A stretch of DNA of 62,828 nt from Acanthaster planci (taxonomy: Eukaryota; Echinodermata; Asteroidea; Valvatida; Acanthasteridae), in NCBI RefSeq assembly GCF_001949145.1, contig NW_019091444.1, positions 220,227-283,054 of the forward strand, written 5' to 3'. Shown in pieces: positions 59,701 to 62,828 of this stretch (positions are counted from its first letter, which is position 1; every line of letters begins with the position of its first letter). Below the pieces are notes generated by a model. The model saw only the letters and a list, made by a program, of their open reading frames with translations, was not told the origin of the DNA and made no database searches. The translations under genes and the position numbers were made by a program.

Positions 59701-62362
59701 CTCGTTTTGCTGGAACAGTCTTCCTTTAGACGGCTGACACAGTGTTGTCCTTTGTATGGCTCCCCTGTCGTTGTTTCCTGCACTCTGGGAATGAATCGAC
59801 TTCCCAACTTGGCCAGGCCTTTGATTCGGAGTGGATGTCCGTCTGGTGTTCCATGAAAACAACCCTACATGTAGTTCCCTGCTGGCCGTGCTTCCCATTC
59901 AGCTTTCACGACCTTGACAATCAGGATGTAGTATACTATTTCTCATTCATAACCTGGTGTGATTCATTCTGAAGCCTTGCTATGGATATTTTGTAACCAT
60001 ACAAGCTGACTGAATAATCATCCCGCAGGCCGGAAATGACTTCAGTGGGTAACTGTTCTGACTGTGGGTTTAATTCCAGCCAGTGGGATAGTGGGGCATG
60101 TGTCCATGGGCAGGACGCTTTATCACAAATTTTCCAAGATGTACTTGTGCATCGGGAAAGTTTTAATTTTTTAATTGTGGGCTTTGCCCCGACACCTGTG
60201 TTTCTTCATATGCCCAGGGGTGTAAGAAACAATGTGGCCGTCAAGACTTCATTGAATTTCATTGTGTTGTTCGTTTCCTATTGTTTTCTCACAGGAGGCC
60301 AAGGCTATGTTCCAGCGGAACACTTCGGTCAAGCACATGGTCAACCGCATCCGACGCGACCCGGGCAAGTTCTCGGACTACCAACACAACCGCGACCTGG
60401 TGGCGCTGCTCAACCTATTTGTGGACCACCAGGCCGAGCTGCCGCGGGGCTGGGAGAGCAAGCACGACAAATCTGGAAAGGTAGAGAATGGCCCAGAGGT
60501 CAAAGTGGAAAGGTCAGAGGACGTGCTCAGCTCTGAAAGTCCCTGAGTTGTGGGAAACACTGTTTTAGGAAGATTTTGCAGAAGCTGGTTAATACCAATG
60601 TCAGGGAGGCTCATAAATTTGTAACTGTTTTGTTCTGTTTTGACTTGATCTTGGAGAGGATGTCATAAGAAACATTTTTATATAAGTTTGGATTCCATCG
60701 GTCTCTGCAAAGCAAAGAAATACAGATTGAAAGTAGGGATATTTTGAGTGTAATGCAGAGCAAAATGTGATTTTTTTTTTACACAAAAATGAGTGTGGAT
60801 CTTGACTGAAAAGCTTAAAATCCATATTTTAATGAAATCTTTGTACGTATTCGTGCCTTATTTCAATGAATTAAATGTTGGCTCCCTTGAAATTTCCAAA
60901 AAAATTGAAATTGGAAATTAAATAGAGGAGCTAGAGCGTACAGAAAAAGATTAATTTCAATTACAATTTCCTATTTAAGATCTTTAAGAAATTAGCTACC
61001 AAATGAACAGCGCCCTCACTTATTTATACATGTCCCTAACAAGGCTTTTAAAATTTCATACGATGTTCGGGGCTTTCTTTTGTGGAGCTTGTCGAATTAG
61101 CCGGATGAGGGGGAGCAGGACTTTGAACCTCTGTGATGCTCTCTTGACCGCTTGTTCGTACATCAAGTGAATTTGGAAGCAAAGTGACTTTGACGTCATG
61201 AAACCTTTGCAGCATCATTCACTGGAGTTGACATGCCTTCAACTTGTGTGAATCTGTCTGACGTCACAAAGTCGTATTTGCTTTCATGCCAGGTGCAAAC
61301 CGGCCTTTAAATGTAAGCGTACAATCCACTCCTTCAACCCACCCCCCAAAAAAAAACCACTTCGGTGTTCATTGGATTTTGGAAAAATTTACCAATAAAC
61401 CTGCTCGCCATGAAAAATGTACTTTGCTACTGCACAGTTACGCTACAAGGTAGCCAGTTTTCCAATCGTAACAACTCCTTCATCTCTACCATTTCAGGTG
61501 TTCTTTATTGACCACAACACTCACTGCACCACCTTCATCGATCCCCGCCTTCCTGTGGAGGTCACTGACCCCACCGCCAGCTTACTCCAGGCCCCCAACA
61601 GGGGGCGGATGCGAAGCCGGAGCGAGGGGGAGGGAATCATCGACAGCAGCCACGACTCCAGCCTGTCAGCTGTGAGTAGGAAAAAAAATGGAAAATTGTG
61701 TCCAAACTAATTTGGCTATGGATATGTTTCTGTGGGAAATGTAATGTGTTTGTGGATTCTGGTAGCCACCAGCAAGTAGCTTCCGTAGACGCGTTTATCG
61801 GAAGCCATAGCTGAGTGCAAGATAGAATGCTGTGGTCAGATTATTTGGCTATGGCTAACAGTAATGCACACTTTCATGGAAAATGAATTAAGCCAGCCAC
61901 AGTCAAGTAATTCCGATGTGACTATAGTGACACGTTTGAGACCCGTGCACAGGAAGAATTTTTCAGAAACCTTTCGAGAGAATCAACCACTGAAAACTTC
62001 AGGCAACATTTTGATCCTATGGAGGCCACTTTTCAGAAGGTTGCCAAGCAAAGAAAATAATTTGCTTAGCATTTCACGGCTACCAGCCAAAACTTCATGT
62101 ATTATATACATCTTGCAGCCTGGCTTCCACCTTATTTTCGCTTTATGAGACCTCAAGCTCTTACTTTCAGGGATCCAAATTCCTCTCTACAATGTATGGG
62201 ACTTTTCTTTTTTCACTAAGATCTTACGCATACATTTTTTCCTTCAGGCATCAGCAAGGGGATTCACAAGGAACCAGGCGGGACCTCCGGTCCAGCCCCG
62301 GCCCATCGAGACCCTGCGGGGAGATCAGCCCGCCAAAAGCCATGACGAGGCAGTGCCAATGG
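32379..62362 (+). CDS. HECW-type HECT E3 ubiquitin ligase, 5' part (14 exons)
   Basis: The gene encodes a NEDD4-family ubiquitin ligase of the HECW (NEDL1/NEDL2) type, expected to act in the cytoplasm and at membranes, recruiting substrates through WW domains. Fourteen exons with GT-AG introns keep one frame for 1200 codons plus one base. Domains in order: Pro/Ala-rich N-terminus; HECW N-terminal domain (about 82-203, with DWIGLY 110-115 and FKYYHG); C2 domain (about 204-340, [15 protein letters not shown] and [17 protein letters not shown]); 541-residue Ser/Thr/Pro-rich linker; WW1 (about 925-957: W930, Y942, W952); a helical [10 protein letters not shown] segment; an [17 protein letters not shown] motif; and WW2 (about 1090-1121: W1095, with F1117 replacing the second Trp, as I recall for human HECW proteins). 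The catalytic HECT domain is not in the window, so the gene continues to the right. Vertebrates have HECW1 and HECW2; the sequence does not favour one. Confidence 0.93.
36178..36426. mobile_element. MITE family 2, copy 1
   Basis: Left end GGGTAGTTCCAGAAATTA, right end CTCTAATTACCC. It is flanked by ACAT on both sides. It aligns with 42551-42769 through landmarks such as TAGTTTGAAATCAAT, CAAATAACAAAGGTCAGATG and ATGTCACACTTTTGGACCCC. It lies in HECW intron 1. Confidence 0.82.
39470..39922. repeat. 34/40-bp minisatellite, 12 units
   Basis: Units begin CTCTATGGTAAAGTGAACC (or TAGAG variant) at 39473, 39507, 39547, 39581, 39615, 39655, 39695, 39735, 39769, 39809, 39849 and 39883. Spacing is only ever 34 or 40, depending on whether the trailing ACATGT-type hexamer is present once or twice. 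Confidence 0.93.
42269..42376 (+). CDS. HECW exon 2
   Basis: Acceptor AATTTCAG|GT; codes [13 protein letters not shown] and KGQILWHL of the HECW N-terminal domain, matching the family. Donor AAAC|GTGAGT, phase 1. It follows a 9.5-kb intron. Confidence 0.9.
42551..42769. mobile_element. MITE family 2, copy 2
   Basis: Left end GGGTAATTCCAGAAATTA, right end TTTGGAATTACCC, flanked by ACAT on both sides. It is shorter than copy 1 through internal deletions. The termini resemble those of MITE family 1 (GGGTNATTCC). It lies in HECW intron 2, 174 bases after the exon 2 donor. Confidence 0.82.
43030..43150 (-). repeat. possible tRNA-derived SINE fragment
   Basis: On the minus strand, GGTTCGAATCCC (43108-43097) is a perfect B-box word embedded in a pairable CCCAGGG...CCCAGGG context. 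An A box about 40-50 bases upstream is only weakly matched, so assignment is tentative. Confidence 0.35.
44454..44603 (+). CDS. HECW exon 3
   Basis: Acceptor GTCTTGCAG|CC; codes [18 protein letters not shown] and TPTITVRNP, a strong family signature, then an acidic stretch ending FHIAIS. Donor AGCG|GTGGGT, phase 1, somewhat weak. Confidence 0.9.
46040..46190. repeat. degenerate tandem repeat, about 4 units
   Basis: GGGAAAAGATTTTCACAGAT and diverged versions recur about every 35-45 bases. Each is followed by a TTTTCCCACACGTGGGAA-like inverted segment. Confidence 0.6.
46679..46929. mobile_element. MITE family 1, copy 2 (intact ends)
   Basis: 251 bases with terminal inverted repeats of about 41 bases, starting GGGTCATTCCATGAGGTTGG and ending with the inverse. 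The flanking bases are ATGT on both sides, a possible 4-bp target duplication. It lies in HECW intron 3. Confidence 0.88.
48610..49021. repeat. foldback-like block of GGAGGATT units
   Basis: AATCCTCCAGAATCC on the left faces several GGATTTTGGAGGA copies on the right. The outer edges read AACCCTAACC and GGTTAGGGTT, an inverted pair. Confidence 0.5.
49265..49437 (+). CDS. HECW exon 4 (C2 domain, first part)
   Basis: Acceptor TTTTTTGTCTAG|AT; codes residues 204-261, [17 protein letters not shown] onward, the first C2 strands, ending PSWDDQ. Donor CAG|GTATAA, phase 0. Read-through would hit a stop at once. Confidence 0.92.
49438..52209 (+). other. HECW intron 4
   Basis: No additional exon is supported. 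Contains the degenerate GGCCACCAG repeat at 51160-51490 and C/T-rich tracts near 50160-50230. Confidence 0.7.
51160..51490. repeat. degenerate GGCCACCAG-type tandem repeat
   Basis: Irregularly spaced units of about 12-18 bases with the word GGCCACCA or GGCCATCA followed by TTC or GCT and TGG run through the interval. An old, decayed minisatellite. Confidence 0.6.
52210..52352 (+). CDS. HECW exon 5 (C2 domain, middle)
   Basis: Acceptor CCCCCGTAG|GAG; codes [18 protein letters not shown] then [19 protein letters not shown] and [11 protein letters not shown]. The DxD of calcium-binding C2 domains is DK here, so calcium binding is probably reduced. Donor TTGG|GTGAGT, phase 2. The 3' end and donor are duplicated several times in the following intron. 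Confidence 0.92.
52320..52885 (+). repeat. tandem array copying exon 5 end plus splice donor
   Basis: Five diverged units of roughly 115-145 bases. Each starts like ATCCAGCGGCTCGTCGAGAA (exon 5, 52320) and carries GCACTTGGGTGAGTCC or a variant. Donor words sit at 52353 (the used one), 52494 (GTAAGT), 52741 (GTGAGT) and 52875 (GTGAGT); the unit near 52616 has lost it. The intronic part also repeats, with CCTGTAAGTGATTGG-like and GGGTTCATATCC-like words. Confidence 0.75.
52960..53063 (+). CDS. HECW exon 6 (C2 domain, last part)
   Basis: Acceptor TTTTTTTTCAG|AGAG; codes [20 protein letters not shown] and [14 protein letters not shown], the last C2 strands. Donor GAGA|GTAAGT, phase 1. Confidence 0.9.
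53064..55274 (+). other. HECW intron 6
   Basis: No exon is seen. Contains an (AAT)n tract at about 54900-54955 and a weak SINE-like GGTTTGAATCCCA word near 53648. Confidence 0.7.
55275..56894 (+). CDS. HECW exon 7 (large disordered linker)
   Basis: 1620 bases coding residues 344-884, low in hydrophobics and rich in Ser, Thr, Pro, Gly, Asn and Gln. Notable motifs: RSLSVP (361-366), which fits the 14-3-3 mode-1 consensus RSxSxP; RRRAISD (661-667) followed by a short predicted helix [17 protein letters not shown]; and several SP/TP sites. Acceptor TTTTTTCCTCAG|GT; donor AGAG|GTGGGC, weak, phase 1. Beyond the donor the frame runs 22 more codons to TAG at 56960, and AATAAA follows at 56994. Confidence 0.9.
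56994..56999 (+). terminator. candidate intronic poly(A) signal
   Basis: A canonical AATAAA 32 bases after the in-frame TAG that would end an unspliced exon 7. Use would give a HECW protein lacking WW and HECT domains. Confidence 0.3.
57472..57720 (-). mobile_element. tRNA-derived SINE in HECW intron 7
   Basis: Same family as 1757-2150, in opposite orientation. The tRNA-like head spans 57634-57563 with B box GGTTCAAGTCCC and A-box-like GCGGTCAAGTGG. The body contains AGCCTTCGGGGGCATACAC and AGTGTTATAATACGC. Upstream of the head it shares CATCCATCCTTGGAAA with the other copy. The loop ACTAGTA would give a TAG anticodon, but there is no proper cloverleaf, so it is not a tRNA gene. Confidence 0.78.
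57764..57898 (+). CDS. HECW exon 8 (leads into WW1)
   Basis: Acceptor TTTGTGACAG|TC; codes residues 884-928 with repeated TP sites ([11 protein letters not shown]) and ending AGEDPLPD, the first residues of WW1. Donor GACA|GTAAGT, phase 1. A minus-strand SINE ends about 44 bases upstream of it. Confidence 0.87.
57899..58469 (+). other. HECW intron 8
   Basis: No exon or repeat of note except one isolated ACATGTACA block near 58106. Confidence 0.7.
58470..58623 (+). CDS. HECW exon 9 (WW1)
   Basis: Acceptor TCCTCTCAG|AT; codes [17 protein letters not shown] and QRTTTWTKP, a complete WW core. A charged Gln/Arg-rich helix ([18 protein letters not shown]) then begins. Donor CGAAG|GTAAGT, phase 2. 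Confidence 0.94.
58904..58971 (+). CDS. HECW exon 10
   Basis: Acceptor CCCTTCAG|G; 68 bases coding [20 protein letters not shown], resembling the conserved segment after WW1 in HECW proteins. Donor TCAA|GTAGGA, weak, phase 1. Confidence 0.85.
58972..60294 (+). other. HECW introns 10 and 11 (around exon 11)
   Basis: Outside exon 11 (59328-59446) no gene is seen. Pyrimidine tracts precede both acceptors. Confidence 0.65.
59328..59446 (+). CDS. HECW exon 11
   Basis: Acceptor CCCTTGTACAG|CG; codes a Ser/Pro-rich start then [20 protein letters not shown], a diagnostic HECW motif. Donor GCG|GTGAGT, phase 0. Confidence 0.9.
60295..60480 (+). CDS. HECW exon 12 (helical region, WW2 start)
   Basis: Acceptor TTTTCTCACAG|GAG; codes [20 protein letters not shown] and [10 protein letters not shown], then [15 protein letters not shown], the first half of WW2 with W1095. 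Donor AAG|GTAGAG, weak, phase 0. Unspliced, it would run 20 codons to a stop. Confidence 0.92.
60481..61497 (+). other. HECW intron 12
   Basis: No exon is supported. AT-rich with short A and T runs. Confidence 0.7.
61498..61671 (+). CDS. HECW exon 13 (WW2 end)
   Basis: Acceptor CATTTCAG|GTG; codes [19 protein letters not shown], completing WW2 with Phe in place of the second Trp, then an Arg/Ser-rich segment. Donor GCT|GTGAGT, phase 0. Confidence 0.92.
61672..62247 (+). other. HECW intron 13
   Basis: No exon is supported. Confidence 0.7.
62248..62362 (+). CDS. HECW exon 14 (last in window)
   Basis: Acceptor TTTCCTTCAG|GCA; codes residues 1163-1201, polar and poorly conserved, ending EAVPM. 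This is just before the AYNDK-type block expected in the next exon. Donor ATGG|GTAAGG, phase 1. Supported by frame continuity and good splice sites more than by conservation. Confidence 0.72.
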
Positions 62363-62828
62363 GTAAGGAAAATCAGCCTGTAGTCTGGCCTCGCATGCCC
62401 TCCGTGCATGACCCGCTGAGGGCGGTATTGCTGCTTGGATTTCTTCGTCATTTAGAGAAGAAGTTTCCAATCCTGTTGGTGATATAGTTCTAGAGTCTTT
62501 GGGTATTTCCACTCAAAGTGGAAATGTGTAATTCCTTACAATATAGTGAAGTTTTTGGAAAAGTAAAGATTGACATCAAGGTAATGCTGCAGTCTGTTGT
62601 TTATCTTGATTTTATCGAAAAACCTTCTTCAAGTTATGAAAAATGACCAATACTAAGCATTGTCCTGGAATACACTATCACTTTTACATGAAATTTTCAG
62701 GTTTTAAAAAAGACAAGAGAGAGTTTACGTATACAGCAACATCTCAAGTACAGGGCTTTTAACCCCTTCGCTACGGAGGACTGCTACTACCACACCATTG
62801 TGTGAGGATTAGTGCCTACCACACATAC
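62363..62828 (+). other. start of HECW intron 14, runs off window
   Basis: No further exon is recognised. The exons for the remaining linker and HECT domain should lie to the right. Confidence 0.65.

Overview
The window is nuclear DNA of an animal. It has spliced genes with GT-AG introns, two tRNA-Lys genes, tRNA-derived SINEs, many short inverted-repeat elements and minisatellites, and one assembly gap (357 N). The two protein genes, frequent TAGGCCTA palindromes and abundant ACATGT hexamers suggest a marine invertebrate deuterostome. An echinoderm or hemichordate is most likely; amphioxus cannot be excluded. This placement is inference.

Layout. (1) 3600-7001, minus strand: a complete three-exon rhodopsin-class GPCR of 376 residues, closest by eye to kisspeptin receptors (KISS1R/GPR54) within the galanin/allatostatin-A/kisspeptin group. 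Its two introns carry three unrelated foldback (hairpin) elements. (2) About 7-21.3 kb: intergenic DNA with no supportable protein gene but several dispersed repeats, foldbacks and an 82-bp tandem duplication. (3) 21380-21452 and 22749-22821: two tRNA-Lys(CTT) genes, the second preceded by a truncated tandem copy of its own 3' end and flank. (4) About 24.9-48.7 kb: a domain studded with ACATGT/GTACAT hexamer blocks (self-complementary, alternating purine-pyrimidine). It also holds minisatellites, the gap, three palindromic MITE-like families (two of them present twice) and the first coding exons of the second gene. (5) 32379 to the right edge, plus strand: the 5' two-thirds of a HECW-type (NEDL1/NEDL2) HECT E3 ubiquitin ligase. 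Fourteen coding exons join in consistent phase to 1200 complete codons plus one base, and encode the HECW N-terminal domain, a C2 domain, a long Ser/Thr/Pro-rich linker, WW1, a helical segment and WW2. The HECT domain must lie beyond 62828.

The two protein genes are not obviously related in function: one is a peptide-hormone receptor at the plasma membrane, the other a membrane-associated ubiquitin ligase. Most of the unexplained structure is in repeats: the hexamer domain, MITE copies flanked by 4-bp repeats that match that hexamer, an intronic array built from copies of a HECW exon end and its splice donor, and a possible intronic polyadenylation site right after the large HECW linker exon. 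No operon, CRISPR array or viral gene was seen.
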